Origin: Nitrosomonadales bacterium
GTDB taxonomy: Bacteria > Pseudomonadota > Gammaproteobacteria > Burkholderiales > Gallionellaceae
Length of the DNA stretch: 64,000 nucleotides
Direction: 5' to 3'
NCBI GenBank assembly: GCA_016195965.1
Contig: JACPYR010000004.1
Location: forward strand, 1-64,000
The position numbers and the translations under genes were made by a program. Positions 50,673 to 60,694 of the stretch are shown here, one piece after another (the first letter of the stretch is position 1; every line of letters begins with the position of its first letter). Under the pieces are notes generated by a model. The model had not been told where the DNA came from, did not search any database, and worked only from the letters and a program-made list of their open reading frames with translations.

Positions 50673-51305
50673 ATGCATGCTTGGATGAAGTCGGTGGTCG
50701 AGATGGTGGTGCTGGCTGTCATGCTGTCCTGCAACGCTTTTGGCGCCACACCTGCAAAACCGGCAGCCGCCAAGGCCGCGCCCTTGAGCCAGTCATATGT
50801 CTGGTACGACGGCGACCGCGAGCGGCAAGTGTGGTTGAATCCGCAACTGGTGGCGGAATTCAATCCGGGGTCGCAAGGCGAGCACGCGATCAAGAGCGCC
50901 TATGCCACAGCCCAGGCCATGAGTCCGAAGCGCGGGCAGGGTGGCGTCCGGTTGTGGAAGCTGAACGATACGGCGACAAGCGCGATGGGTAAACTCAAGT
51001 CTGCCCATCCGCAGGGGAAATATTCGGTGGTGTTGCACGATGGGGGGAGCGATGCCGGGCGGATGCGCGCGTTGCCGGGCAACATCATCGTCTATCTGAA
51101 TCCGCAATGGGATCAGGCGGCGGTGAGCAACTGGCTGAGTCTGCACAAACTGGAGGTCGTCAAGAAACTGGAGATCGGACCCAATATCTATGTGATTAAA
51201 ACCGGCCCCGGCATTGAGGCGCTCAATACCGCGAACGCGCTTTATAAGTCGGGGGAGGTGAAGGCTGCGTTCCCGGACTGGTGGCAGGAAATGGCAACCC
51301 GCTAA
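50673..51305 (+). CDS. Secreted protein resembling a subtilisin propeptide/I9-type inhibitor
   Basis: The 210-residue protein has a signal sequence (SVVEMVVLAVMLSCNAFGA) and a linker rich in alanine, proline and lysine. The C-terminal part, with NIIVYLNPQWDQAAVSNWL, PNIYVIKTGPGIEALNTAN and SGEVKAAFPDWWQEM, has the spacing of the pro-domain of bacterial subtilases, where a strand-helix-strand unit ends just before the mature enzyme. The preceding protease gene has no such domain, so this may be a separate chaperone or inhibitor of it. The resemblance is from pattern recognition and not proven. Confidence 0.6.
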   Translation: MHAWMKSVVEMVVLAVMLSCNAFGATPAKPAAAKAAPLSQSYVWYDGDRERQVWLNPQLVAEFNPGSQGEHAIKSAYATAQAMSPKRGQGGVRLWKLNDTATSAMGKLKSAHPQGKYSVVLHDGGSDAGRMRALPGNIIVYLNPQWDQAAVSNWLSLHKLEVVKKLEIGPNIYVIKTGPGIEALNTANALYKSGEVKAAFPDWWQEMATR

Positions 51306-51320
51306 GCGTATTGGATGATA

Positions 51321-51373
51321 TGTAACGCGGTCGTTACATTGTTTTGACAGGATTGCAACAAAGCGACTAGAAT
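51321..51373 (+). promoter_or_regulatory. Sigma-70 promoter with upstream palindrome
   Basis: TTGACA at 51344-51349 and TAGAAT at 51368-51373, 18 bases apart, form a good vegetative promoter for the gene at 51462. TGTAACG-CGGT-CGTTACA at 51321-51338 is a perfect 7-base inverted repeat five bases before the -35 box, a probable operator. Confidence 0.6.
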
Positions 51374-51461
51374 TTTCCTGAGGGTGGTAGGTAAGACTCA
51401 TAAAAAGTTGCACGCAATGCGAAAAACATACGCATCATCATAAATCACGGAGGAGTAACCC

Positions 51462-52871
51462 ATGAAACATAAAGTCAAACTCGCAGTCCTGTCGGCCATG
51501 TTATGCGCCAATGCGATTGCCGATCCGGTGTATCTGCCACCCGGCCCGAATCTTACCTATGGTTCATCCAGCAACAACCAGTCCATCATGTCCAGCGTCG
51601 CCAACCCGGCTGCGGCCGCAGCGGAACTGAACCGCGAGGACAGCCAGTATCGCGCCGGGATACTCTCGATAGGTGCGGGGTTTGAGGTCGGAAAAGTAGA
51701 TGGCCTGTTTAACCTGATTGACAGCACCAAGAATACGATTACCACGCCGATAACCAATACACAACTTCAAACTTTGTATACAACAGACTGCCCAACGCTC
51801 ACTTGTACACCTACGCAGCAGGCAACTTTTGCTACGGATATTGCCAATGCTGTCAATAATAGTGCGGCAGTTGCCACGATCAATAATTCGGTATTGCCCG
51901 CGCTGCAGCAGGACGGCAAAGCTTCGGTTTTTGTTGGCGGGCATGTGCCGCTGACACCGCTGGTGGTGTCCAAGAAAAATTGGGGGGGCAGCTTCGTGCT
52001 CGACGCGAACATCAGCGCGATCGCGAACATGTCCTTCATCGCCGATCCGCTCTTCCTTTCCAACGCGACTGCAACAACAATTGCAACAGCGTATGCTGCC
52101 AATCCTGCAACATTTACTATGCCTACCATCCCTAACGACAGCACGTTGCTGGTCAAGGCGGCGGTGGTTCAGGAAGTCAGTTTCGGCTACAGCCGCCCGG
52201 TGCTGTCTCGTGAAACGGGAGACCTGACGGCGGGCGTGCGCGCCAAGGCCTACCAGGTCAAGCTGGCACGCAATGCCCAGAAGCTGATCACCTCGACCGG
52301 CGCGCAGAACACGCTCAATGCCAGCCAGACCTACACCAGCAGTTCCGGCATCGGGCTGGACGTAGGTACCTTGTGGACCGCCAAACGTTACCGCGTCGGC
52401 GCCTGGGTGAATAACCTCAACAAGCCCAGCTTCAAATACAATGCCATTGATCCTGCTGTGCTCGCCACTTACGATGCGACCAAGGGTGTGCTGTCCCAAC
52501 TTGTTGCTGAAACAACCTATGACATGAAACCCCAGGTGCAACTGGAAGGGGCATATTATTCGGAAAGCCAGAACTGGATCGTCAATGCCGGGCTTGATGG
52601 CAACACCATACAGGATGCGGTCGGCAGGGACTTCAAATGGATGACGCTGAGCGCGGCCTATGCGACCGATAGCTGGTGGATACCCGGCGCCCGCGTGGGT
52701 TATCGCGCCAATATGGCCGGTTCCAAGCTGCGTTATGCCACGGCCGGTTTGACGCTGTTCAAGGCGTTGTCGCTGGATGTGGCCTACGGTCTGGATTCGG
52801 TAACCGACAACAACGGCAGAACGATCCCGCGCAGCGCGATGATCAATCTCGGTTTGCAGATGACATTCTGA
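51462..52871 (+). CDS. TraF_2-family outer membrane-like protein
   Basis: The 469-residue protein has a signal sequence (KVKLAVLSAMLCANAIAD) and belongs to the family named after conjugal TraF (TraF_2, PF13729), seen in the start YGSSSNNQSIMSSVANPAAAAAEL and the amphipathic strands to the end (AMINLGLQMTF, ending in phenylalanine as in outer-membrane proteins). A threonine-rich internal stretch lies at about 95-130. No other conjugation genes are near, so the name does not imply plasmid transfer. It has its own sigma-70 promoter and GGAGGAG site. Confidence 0.78.
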   Translation: MKHKVKLAVLSAMLCANAIADPVYLPPGPNLTYGSSSNNQSIMSSVANPAAAAAELNREDSQYRAGILSIGAGFEVGKVDGLFNLIDSTKNTITTPITNTQLQTLYTTDCPTLTCTPTQQATFATDIANAVNNSAAVATINNSVLPALQQDGKASVFVGGHVPLTPLVVSKKNWGGSFVLDANISAIANMSFIADPLFLSNATATTIATAYAANPATFTMPTIPNDSTLLVKAAVVQEVSFGYSRPVLSRETGDLTAGVRAKAYQVKLARNAQKLITSTGAQNTLNASQTYTSSSGIGLDVGTLWTAKRYRVGAWVNNLNKPSFKYNAIDPAVLATYDATKGVLSQLVAETTYDMKPQVQLEGAYYSESQNWIVNAGLDGNTIQDAVGRDFKWMTLSAAYATDSWWIPGARVGYRANMAGSKLRYATAGLTLFKALSLDVAYGLDSVTDNNGRTIPRSAMINLGLQMTF

Positions 52872-52880
52872 GCATGAACG

Positions 52881-52928
52881 CGAGGCCGTAACCGGGTATA
52901 ATCGTCCGGTTACGGCCTCGCTGTTTTT
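52881..52928 (+). terminator. Strong intrinsic terminator after the TraF_2-like gene
   Basis: CGAGGCCGTAACCGG at 52881-52895 pairs perfectly with CCGGTTACGGCCTCG at 52906-52920 and is followed by CTGTTTTT. The loop contains TATAAT (52897-52902), which might serve as -10 box for thrS, although no matching -35 box is seen. Confidence 0.85.
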
Positions 52929-52987
52929 GAGGTTGATAGTTCCTGGTGCGGCATCGCCGCACTTTGTATTTTAGAGAGTTAAGAAAT

Positions 52988-54892
52988 ATGCCAATTATTA
53001 CGTTACCGGATGGTTCGCAGCGCAGTTTTGAGCAACCCGTCACCGTCGCCGGAGTCGCGGCGAGCATAGGCGCTGGCCTGGCGCGCGCCGCGCTGGCTGG
53101 CAGGGTGGACGGCAGGCTGGTCGATGCTTCGCACCTGATAGAGCAGGATGCGCAGCTTGCTATCGTCACCGACAAGGATGCGGATGGCGTAGAGATCATC
53201 CGCCATTCGACCGCGCACTTGCTGGCGCATGCGGTGAAGGAACTGTTCCCGGATGCACAGGTGACCATAGGTCCGGTGATCGACAACGGCTTCTATTACG
53301 ATTTCTCCTACAAGCGCCCGTTCACGCCGGAAGATTTGAGCGCGATCGAGAAGCGCATGGCCGAGATCGCCAAGTCCGACCTGCCGGTGGCGCGCCGCGT
53401 GCTGCCGCGCGACGAGGCGGTGGCCTATTTCAAGCATATCGGCGAGCACTACAAGGCCGAGATCATCGAGTCGATCCCGGCGGATCAGGATGTGTCGCTG
53501 TACAGCGAGGGCGAGTTCACCGACCTGTGCCGCGGCCCGCATGTGCCGTCCACCGGCAAGCTGAAAGCGTTCAAGCTGATGAAGCTGGCCGGCGCCTACT
53601 GGCGCGGCGACTCCAAGAACGAGATGCTGCAGCGCATCTACGGCACCGCCTGGGCGAAGAAGGAAGAGCTGGAAGCCTACCTGCACCAGCTCGAAGAGGC
53701 CGAGAAGCGCGACCACCGCAAACTGGGCAAGCAGCTGGAATTGTTTCACATGCAGGATTCGTCTCCGGGCATGGTGTTCTGGCACCCCAAGGGCTGGACG
53801 CTGTGGCAGGAGGTCGAACAATACATGCGCCGCAAGTTCCGCGAACACGATTATAAAGAAGTGCGCACGCCGACCATCATGGATCGCACGTTGTGGGAAA
53901 AATCCGGACACTGGGAAAACTATCACGACAACATGTTTACCACCGCGTCGGAGAATCGCGACTACGCGGTGAAGCCGATGAACTGTCCCGGCCATGTGCA
54001 GATATTCAACCACGGCCTGCACAGCTACCGCGACCTGCCGCTGCGCCTGGCGGAATTTGGCTCCTGCCACCGCAACGAGACCTCGGGTTCGCTGCACGGC
54101 CTGATGCGGGTGCGCGGCTTTACCCAGGACGATGCGCATATTTTCTGCACCGAAGATCAGGTGCAGCCCGAAGTGTCGAACTTCATCGTGATGCTGAACG
54201 AGGTGTACCGCGATTTCGGTTTCAACGAGGTGCTGGTCAAGCTGTCCACTCGCCCGGAAAAGCGCGTCGGCTCGGATGAGACCTGGGATAAGGCCGAAGC
54301 AGGCTTGGCATCGGCATTGCGGCAAAATGGCCTGGCATATGAAATACAGCCGGGCGAGGGTGCGTTCTACGGACCCAAGGTCGAATTTACGCTGAAGGAC
54401 AGTCTCGGTCGCCTGTGGCAATGCGGTACGATACAACTGGACTTCAATCTGCCGGTGCGTTTGAGCGCCGAGTTTGTCGATGAAGACAACAGCCGCAAGC
54501 CCCCGGTGATGCTGCATCGCGCTATCCTGGGCTCGATGGAGCGCTTCATCGGCATCCTGATCGAGCATCATGCTGGCGCGTTCCCGCTATGGTTATCGCC
54601 GATCCAAGTGGTGCTGATGAATATCTCGCAGGCGCAGGAGGAATACACGACCCAGCTAGCCCAAAAATTGCGGGCCGCCGGACTGCGTGTGCAACTGGAT
54701 TTGCGTAATGAGAAGATTACCTATAAAATACGAGAACATAGCTTGCAGAAATTGCCTTATCAGCTGATCGTTGGCGATAAGGAGGTAGCAGGAAGTTTGG
54801 TGGCCGTGCGTACCCGCAGTGGCGAAGATCTCGGACAGATGACGTTGGAAGCCTTGCTTCAACGTTTGCAAACCGAAATCAATAACGGGTAG
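52988..54892 (+). CDS. thrS: Threonyl-tRNA synthetase
   Basis: The 634-residue protein has an N-terminal TGS domain ([20 protein letters not shown]), the editing domain, and a class II catalytic core with zinc ligands in [13 protein letters not shown] and nearby histidines, and the anticodon-binding C-terminus. The ATG at 52988 was preferred over 52946. It starts the conserved thrS-infC-rpmI-rplT-pheS-pheT-ihfA-merR block. A 190-base element lies before infC. Confidence 0.97.
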   Translation: MPIITLPDGSQRSFEQPVTVAGVAASIGAGLARAALAGRVDGRLVDASHLIEQDAQLAIVTDKDADGVEIIRHSTAHLLAHAVKELFPDAQVTIGPVIDNGFYYDFSYKRPFTPEDLSAIEKRMAEIAKSDLPVARRVLPRDEAVAYFKHIGEHYKAEIIESIPADQDVSLYSEGEFTDLCRGPHVPSTGKLKAFKLMKLAGAYWRGDSKNEMLQRIYGTAWAKKEELEAYLHQLEEAEKRDHRKLGKQLELFHMQDSSPGMVFWHPKGWTLWQEVEQYMRRKFREHDYKEVRTPTIMDRTLWEKSGHWENYHDNMFTTASENRDYAVKPMNCPGHVQIFNHGLHSYRDLPLRLAEFGSCHRNETSGSLHGLMRVRGFTQDDAHIFCTEDQVQPEVSNFIVMLNEVYRDFGFNEVLVKLSTRPEKRVGSDETWDKAEAGLASALRQNGLAYEIQPGEGAFYGPKVEFTLKDSLGRLWQCGTIQLDFNLPVRLSAEFVDEDNSRKPPVMLHRAILGSMERFIGILIEHHAGAFPLWLSPIQVVLMNISQAQEEYTTQLAQKLRAAGLRVQLDLRNEKITYKIREHSLQKLPYQLIVGDKEVAGSLVAVRTRSGEDLGQMTLEALLQRLQTEINNG

Positions 54893-54918
54893 CACGGCTT
54901 GATTATTGTGTAACAGGA

Positions 54919-55108
54919 GATTGAAAAACGTCGCGAGCAACGGCAGAGCAAGGCGCGAATGGGCGAAAAAGCGGAGTTTGCTGGTAGTAAATGAGCATTT
55001 TGAGCCCTTGAGTAACGCAGTTATGCCAAGCACATAACCAATGACTTGGTTGGCGTAGTTTGCCAACTTAGTCAGATGGCTAGTCGTTCCATCAGTAATT
55101 TTTCAATC
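54919..55108. repeat. Inverted-repeat element upstream of infC
   Basis: GATTGAAAAA at 54919-54928 and TTTTTCAATC at 55099-55108 bound a 190-base segment between thrS and infC. The left arm reads on as CGTCGCGAGCAACGGCAGAG, a pattern I have the impression is repeated in genomes of this group. It ends shortly before the infC ribosome binding site and may structure its leader RNA. Confidence 0.5.
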
Positions 55109-55132
55109 CCCTGTTCAAGTGGAGATATTGAG

Positions 55133-55657
55133 ATAGCACAAGAAAAAGCGCAGCGCGTCAATGAAATGATTACCGCACCTCAGGTGCGACTCATTGGCGT
55201 CGAAAAAGAGCCCCTCGGGATTGTGGCCATCGCAGAAGCATTGCGTCTGGCAGATGAAGCAGAGCTGGACCTGGTGGAGATTTCGCCGTTAGCGGATCCG
55301 CCCGTGTGCCGCATCATGGACATCGGCAAATTTAAATATGCCGAGAGCAAGAAGCAGCACGAGGCCAAGCTCAAGCAAAAGCAGGTTCAGATCAAGGAAA
55401 TCAAGTTTCGTCCCAATACGGATGAGGGCGATTACAACATCAAGTTGCGCAACTTGATCAAGTTTCTGGAAGATGGCGACAAAACCAAAGTCACGCTGCG
55501 TTTTCGCGGTCGTGAAATGGCCCATCAGGAAATCGGCATGCGCTTGATCGAGCGCGTAAGAGCGGACTTGATGGAGCATGGCGTAGTCGAGCAGTTTCCC
55601 AAGATGGAAGGCCGGCAGATGGTAATGGTGCTGTCGCCCAAGCCGGGTAAAAAATAA
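55133..55657 (+). CDS. infC: Translation initiation factor IF-3 (non-ATG start)
   Basis: The 174-residue protein covers both IF-3 domains (N-domain to about 80, linker with [15 protein letters not shown]-domain to PKPGKK). No in-frame ATG gives a normal start; the ATA at 55133 lies eight bases after GGAG and begins with the usual [25 protein letters not shown] at 55127 is possible but too close to GGAG. Rare start codons are the basis of IF-3 autoregulation. Confidence 0.92.
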   Translation: MAQEKAQRVNEMITAPQVRLIGVEKEPLGIVAIAEALRLADEAELDLVEISPLADPPVCRIMDIGKFKYAESKKQHEAKLKQKQVQIKEIKFRPNTDEGDYNIKLRNLIKFLEDGDKTKVTLRFRGREMAHQEIGMRLIERVRADLMEHGVVEQFPKMEGRQMVMVLSPKPGKK

Positions 55658-55663
55658 GTGAAT

Positions 55664-55782
55664 AAATTCACTTTTGCGGGATGAAGCGCAAGGAGCCGCA
55701 CAGCGAATGACGAGGCATATCGAAAGATAGACGAGAAATGAGCGAGCACGCGACACCGCGATTCGCCCGAAAAATGAATTTA
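55664..55782. repeat. Quasi-palindrome between infC and rpmI
   Basis: TAAATTCACTTTTGCGGG from 55664 pairs with CCCGAAAAATGAATTTA ending at 55782 with two interruptions, bounding about 119 bases. The interior reads like a translated sequence, but no plausible gene is present. Together with the element before infC it leaves infC flanked on both sides by inverted-repeat segments. Confidence 0.6.
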
Positions 55783-55904
55783 AGTTGTCTCGGCAGCAAG
55801 GGATGGTCGGGATGATGTAGTACCTGGTCCCAATAAAAAGTGGTGTATGGGTTAAAAAGTTTTTCCACCGGAAAACACCTCGCACCATAACTTAAGGAAG
55901 AATT

Positions 55905-56102
55905 ATGCCTAAGATGAAAACCAAAAGCGGGGCGGCCAAGCGTTTCAAGGTTCGCGCCGGCGGTAGCGTCAAGCGCTCACAAGCGTTCAAGCGTCATATC
56001 CTGACCAAGAAGACCACCAAAAACAAACGTCAATTACGCGGCACGGCTGAAGTCCACGCAACCAATACAGCATCGGTTCGCGCCATGATGCCTTACGCAT
56101 AA
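55905..56102 (+). CDS. rpmI: 50S ribosomal protein L35
   Basis: The 65-residue, highly basic protein starts [20 protein letters not shown] and has the typical [24 protein letters not shown] of L35. It follows infC after a long gap (about 250 bases) filled by a quasi-palindrome, and precedes rplT by ten bases. Confidence 0.97.
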   Translation: MPKMKTKSGAAKRFKVRAGGSVKRSQAFKRHILTKKTTKNKRQLRGTAEVHATNTASVRAMMPYA

Positions 56103-56112
56103 GGAGTAGAAC

Positions 56113-56472
56113 ATGCCAAGAGTAAAACGTGGAGTAGTAGCACGCGCCAGTCACAAGAAAATTCTCGACCTGGCCAAAGGTTATCGCGGTCGTCGCAAGA
56201 ACGTCTACCGTATCGCCAAACAGGCGGTGATGAAAGCCGGTCAGTATGCCTATCGTGACCGTCGCCAGAAGAAGCGCCAGTTCCGCACTTTGTGGATTGC
56301 GCGTATCAATGCGGCGGCTCGCGAGCAGGGCATGACGTACAGCGTATTCATGAACGGCCTGAAGAAGGCGGCTATCCAGGTCGATCGCAAGGTGCTGTCG
56401 GACATCGCGGTGTTCGATAAGCCGGCATTTGCGCAATTCGTCGCGCAAGCTAAAGCCAGCCTCGGCGTTTAA
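56113..56472 (+). CDS. rplT: 50S ribosomal protein L20
   Basis: The 119-residue protein starts [26 protein letters not shown] and has the long helical basic region typical of L20. In many bacteria L20 represses its own operon by binding the rpmI leader. A clear intrinsic terminator follows, so part of the transcripts end here before pheS. Confidence 0.97.
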   Translation: MPRVKRGVVARASHKKILDLAKGYRGRRKNVYRIAKQAVMKAGQYAYRDRRQKKRQFRTLWIARINAAAREQGMTYSVFMNGLKKAAIQVDRKVLSDIAVFDKPAFAQFVAQAKASLGV

Positions 56473-56490
56473 GCGTGTAGGTAGTAAGTA

Positions 56491-56515
56491 AAAGGAGGCG
56501 TAATGCCTCCTTTTT
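56491..56515 (+). terminator. Intrinsic terminator after rplT
   Basis: AAAGGAGGC at 56491-56499 pairs with GCCTCCTTT at 56505-56513 around a five-base loop, followed by more T residues (TTTTT from 56511). This splits the ribosomal protein part from pheST. Confidence 0.8.
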
Positions 56516-56543
56516 CGTTTGTGTTAATAAGATGTCGTGGTAG

Positions 56544-57533
<990 letters not shown>

Positions 57534-57543
57534 TGGCACAACG

Positions 57544-59964
57544 ATGAAGTTTTCCGAGAAGTGGTTAAGAACCTGGGTTAATCCGACGCTCTCCAGCGAT
57601 GAGCTGGGGCATGCGCTGACGATGGCCGGGCTGGAAGTCGAGGCGCAGGAAGCCGTCGCCCCCGCGTTCGATAATGTGGTGGTGGCCGAGGTGCTGGATG
57701 TGGTCAAGCATCCCAATGCGGATCGTTTGAACGTGTGCCAGGTAAATGTCGGTGAAGCGAGCCCTTTGACCATTGTATGCGGTGCGGCCAATGTCGCGGT
57801 GGGCGTCAAAGTACCCTGCGCGCGCATAGGTGCGGTGTTGCCCGGTAATTTTATTATCAAGCAGGCCAAGGTGCGCAACGTCGAATCGTTCGGCATGTTG
57901 TGCTCGGACAAGGAATTGGGGCTGGCCGAGACGAGTGAAGGCTTGTGGTTGTTGCCCAGCGATGCGCCGGTAGGCAAAACGCTGCGCGAGTATCTGGAGC
58001 TGGACGACACGCTATTCACGCTGAAGCTCACGCCGAACCGCAGCGACTGTTCCGGCATGGTCGGCATCGCGCGCGAAGTATCGGCGCTGACCGGCTGTGC
58101 GCTCAAGCCGTTGGATATTCAAACTCAGCCCGTCACTCTGTCAGAACAATTGCCGGTGCATGTGGCAGATGCGCAAGGTTGTCCGCTGTATTGCGGTCGC
58201 CTGGTGCGCGGCGTGAATGCCGCTGCGGCCACCCCGGCTTGGATGCTGCGCCGCCTGGAGCGCAGCGGTCTGCGCGGCATCAGCGCGGTGGTGGATATCA
58301 CTAACTACGTGATGCTGGAAATGGGCCAGCCCATGCATGCCTTCGATTTGGCGAGGCTGTCCGGCGGCATCACGGTGCGCCGTGCGCGCAAAGGCGAAGA
58401 GCTGACCTTGCTCAACGAACAAGAGCTAATGCTCGACGAAGACGTGCTGGTGATTGCAGACGACACCAAGGCCTTGGCGCTGGCGGGCATCATGGGCGGG
58501 CAGGGCAGCGGGGTGGAAACAACAACCTGTGATGTATTCCTGGAAAGCGCATTTTTCCATCCCGATGCGATTGCCGGAAGGGCACGCCGCTTCGGGCTGG
58601 CGACGGACTCATCGTTTCGTTTCGAGCGCGGCGTGGATTTTGCGGCGACCCGGCAGGCCATGGAGCGCGCCACCCAGTTGTTGCTGGAAATCTGCGGCGG
58701 CAGTACCGGTGCAATCAGCGAAGTGCGCGGATCGATGCCTGCGCGCCACGCGATCGCGCTGCGCCGTTCGCGCGTGGAACGGGTATTGGGTATTGCGCTG
58801 GATAATAACCAGATCGCCGATTTGTTCACCCGGTTGCGATTCGAGTTTACTGTGAACCCCCACCTCAATCCTCCCCCGGAGGGAGAGGAGGCAGACGCCG
58901 CTTCTGCGAGGCCTTTGTTAGACGACGATTATCGCGTTACCCCGCCTAGCTTCCGTTTCGATTTATCCATCGAGGCCGACCTGATCGAAGAGCTGGCGCG
59001 CCTGTATGGTTATGACAATATTCCCGCACTGGCGCCGCAGGCTGTGTTGACCATGTTGCCTTGCAGCGAAACACAACGGCCACTGTCGCGCATTCAGCAG
59101 ACTTTGGTTGCGCGCGAATACCAGGAAATCGTCAGCTATGCGTTTGTCGATGCGCAAATCGAACGCGAATTGTGCGGCAACCTTCAGCCGGTCGCGCTGC
59201 AGAACCCGATTGCCAGCAACCTTGCGGTGATGCGCAGCAGCCTGATAGCCGGACTGGTGGGGGCGTTGCGTTTCAACCTGAATCGCAAACAGGCGCGGGT
59301 ACGGCTGTTCGAGATCGGCGCGTGTTTTGCCAAGGCGGACGACGGATATGTCCAGACCCAGCGTTTATCCGGCCTGGCTTATGGTGCTGCGCTGACCGAG
59401 CAATGGGGCACGGCCGGCAGGGCAGTCGATTTCTACGATGTGAAAGCCGATGTCGAGGCATTGTTTGCTCCGCAAGTCTTGCGTTTTGTCGTGGCAGCTC
59501 ACCCTGCGTTGCATCCCGGTCGTTGCGCGCAGATACATTGCGGCGAACAGGCCGTAGGCTGGATAGGCGAGCTGCATCCGCAGTGGCAGCAGCAATACGA
59601 TATGGCGCAATCAGCAGTATGGTTCGAGGTCGAGCTCGGCGCGCTGACCAGGACAACTGTCCCGCGCATGAGCGAGATTGCCAAATTTCTGCCGGTACGC
59701 CGCGATCTGGCCGTGCTGGTGGACGAGCCGGTGGCGGTGCAAACCCTGCTGGATGCGATGCGGCAGGCTGCGGCGCCTTATGTAGGTGAGATCGCGTTGT
59801 TTGACGTGTATCGCGGCAAGGGCGTGGAGCAAGGCAAAAAAAGCCTTGCATTCCGTGTGTTATTACAAGATACTCATAAGACACTCACGGACTCGGAAAT
59901 TGAACCAAGCATTGCGCAATTAGTGGCTGTTTTACAAAAGCTCGGCGCGCAGTTGCGGATGTAA
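57544..59964 (+). CDS. pheT: Phenylalanyl-tRNA synthetase beta subunit (with inserted segment)
   Basis: The 806-residue protein has the tRNA-binding OB domain (NADRLNVCQVNVG), B3/B4 editing domain, B5, a core domain and the C-terminal FDX anticodon-binding domain (FLPVRRDLAVLVDEPV). Between B3/B4 and the VTPPSFRFDL strand of B5, an extra stretch of about 24 residues (438-461, beginning NPHLNPPPEGEEAD) is present. It is encoded by a palindromic DNA segment and is absent from the PheT proteins I know. The gene is otherwise complete. Confidence 0.95.
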   Translation: MKFSEKWLRTWVNPTLSSDELGHALTMAGLEVEAQEAVAPAFDNVVVAEVLDVVKHPNADRLNVCQVNVGEASPLTIVCGAANVAVGVKVPCARIGAVLPGNFIIKQAKVRNVESFGMLCSDKELGLAETSEGLWLLPSDAPVGKTLREYLELDDTLFTLKLTPNRSDCSGMVGIAREVSALTGCALKPLDIQTQPVTLSEQLPVHVADAQGCPLYCGRLVRGVNAAAATPAWMLRRLERSGLRGISAVVDITNYVMLEMGQPMHAFDLARLSGGITVRRARKGEELTLLNEQELMLDEDVLVIADDTKALALAGIMGGQGSGVETTTCDVFLESAFFHPDAIAGRARRFGLATDSSFRFERGVDFAATRQAMERATQLLLEICGGSTGAISEVRGSMPARHAIALRRSRVERVLGIALDNNQIADLFTRLRFEFTVNPHLNPPPEGEEADAASARPLLDDDYRVTPPSFRFDLSIEADLIEELARLYGYDNIPALAPQAVLTMLPCSETQRPLSRIQQTLVAREYQEIVSYAFVDAQIERELCGNLQPVALQNPIASNLAVMRSSLIAGLVGALRFNLNRKQARVRLFEIGACFAKADDGYVQTQRLSGLAYGAALTEQWGTAGRAVDFYDVKADVEALFAPQVLRFVVAAHPALHPGRCAQIHCGEQAVGWIGELHPQWQQQYDMAQSAVWFEVELGALTRTTVPRMSEIAKFLPVRRDLAVLVDEPVAVQTLLDAMRQAAAPYVGEIALFDVYRGKGVEQGKKSLAFRVLLQDTHKTLTDSEIEPSIAQLVAVLQKLGAQLRM
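58853..58926. repeat. Palindromic in-frame insertion inside pheT
   Basis: CCTCAATCCTCCCCCGGAGG at 58863-58882 continues as GAGAGGAGG, an imperfect palindrome of the kind seen as intergenic repeat in beta- and gammaproteobacteria. It is inserted in frame within pheT, giving residues NPHLNPPPEGEEAD and a linker of acidic and alanine residues. Confidence 0.6.
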
Positions 59965-59998
59965 TTCCATTGAGATGGAACAGGAATAAGGGAGAGAA

Positions 59999-60310
59999 AT
60001 GACAACTACATTAACCAAGGCCGAACTGGCTGATTTGCTGTTCGCCAAAGTAGGGCTTAATAAACGCGAAGCAAAAGATATGGTCGAGGCATTTTTTGAG
60101 GAAATCCGTTTGCAGCTTGAGAAGGGCGAGAGCGTCAAATTATCCGGCTTCGGTAACTTTCAATTGCGCGATAAACCGCAGCGTCCCGGGCGCAATCCCA
60201 AAACAGGCGAAGAAATTCCGATCACTGCACGCCGTGTGGTGACGTTCCATCCCAGTCAGAAACTGAAGACCATGGTGGAAAAGTCTTATCATGGAAAACC
60301 ACAAGCCTAA
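59999..60310 (+). CDS. ihfA: Integration host factor alpha subunit
   Basis: The 103-residue protein starts [33 protein letters not shown] and has the DNA-binding arm with [27 protein letters not shown], typical of IHF alpha. The ATG at 59999 follows GGGAGAGAA. It bends DNA in recombination, replication and transcription. It overlaps the merR-type gene by 20 bases. Confidence 0.96.
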   Translation: MTTTLTKAELADLLFAKVGLNKREAKDMVEAFFEEIRLQLEKGESVKLSGFGNFQLRDKPQRPGRNPKTGEEIPITARRVVTFHPSQKLKTMVEKSYHGKPQA

Positions 60311-60662
60311 TTCAGAACTTCCGCAGATACCCGCCAAACGTTACTTCACGATCGGTGAAGTGAGTGAGTTGTGCGGGGTCAAGGCGCATGTGCTGCGTTA
60401 TTGGGAGCAGGAGTTTACCCAGCTCAAGCCGGTCAAGCGCAGCGGCAACCGGCGTTATTATCAACACCATGAAGTGATGCTGATACGGCGTATCCTCGAG
60501 CTGTTGTACGGCCAGGGTTTTACGATCAGTGGGGCACGCAATCTTCTGGAAAACCCGACCACCCAATCCGATGTTCGGGCGGTTGCACCACCGGGCGCAA
60601 CGCTCGATGTAGCCGCGCTACGTCACGAAATAAGAGAAATTATTAACTTGCTCAACGCATAG
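60291..60662 (+). CDS. MerR-family regulator
   Basis: The 123-residue protein has a winged helix MerR domain ([53 protein letters not shown]). It has no metal-binding cysteines in a C-terminal effector part, which is short and helical. This gene always follows ihfA in this group; its targets are not known. It shares 20 bases with ihfA. No tRNA gene follows, unlike in some relatives. Confidence 0.9.
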   Translation: MENHKPNSELPQIPAKRYFTIGEVSELCGVKAHVLRYWEQEFTQLKPVKRSGNRRYYQHHEVMLIRRILELLYGQGFTISGARNLLENPTTQSDVRAVAPPGATLDVAALRHEIREIINLLNA

Positions 60663-60666
60663 CGTC

Positions 60667-60683
60667 CGCATTCGCGGAATGCG
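60667..60683. terminator. Hairpin between convergent merR-type and kelch genes
   Basis: CGCATTC at 60667-60673 pairs perfectly with GAATGCG at 60677-60683 around GCG, in the 32-base gap between convergent genes. Only a weak T-rich end (AACTCTT) follows. Confidence 0.5.
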
Positions 60684-60694
60684 AACTCTTCTCG

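Noticed and set aside
51462-52871. Conjugation function suggested by the TraF family name
   Set aside because: No other transfer genes, relaxase or origin of transfer are nearby, and the family occurs widely in chromosomes.
53003-54571. Minus-strand open frame of 522 codons opposite thrS
   Set aside because: Shadow of thrS; no start site and no recognisable domains.
60663-60694. tRNA gene after the merR-type gene
   Set aside because: In some relatives a tRNA-Pro gene follows ihfA-merR, but here only a 32-base gap with a hairpin lies before the convergent kelch gene.
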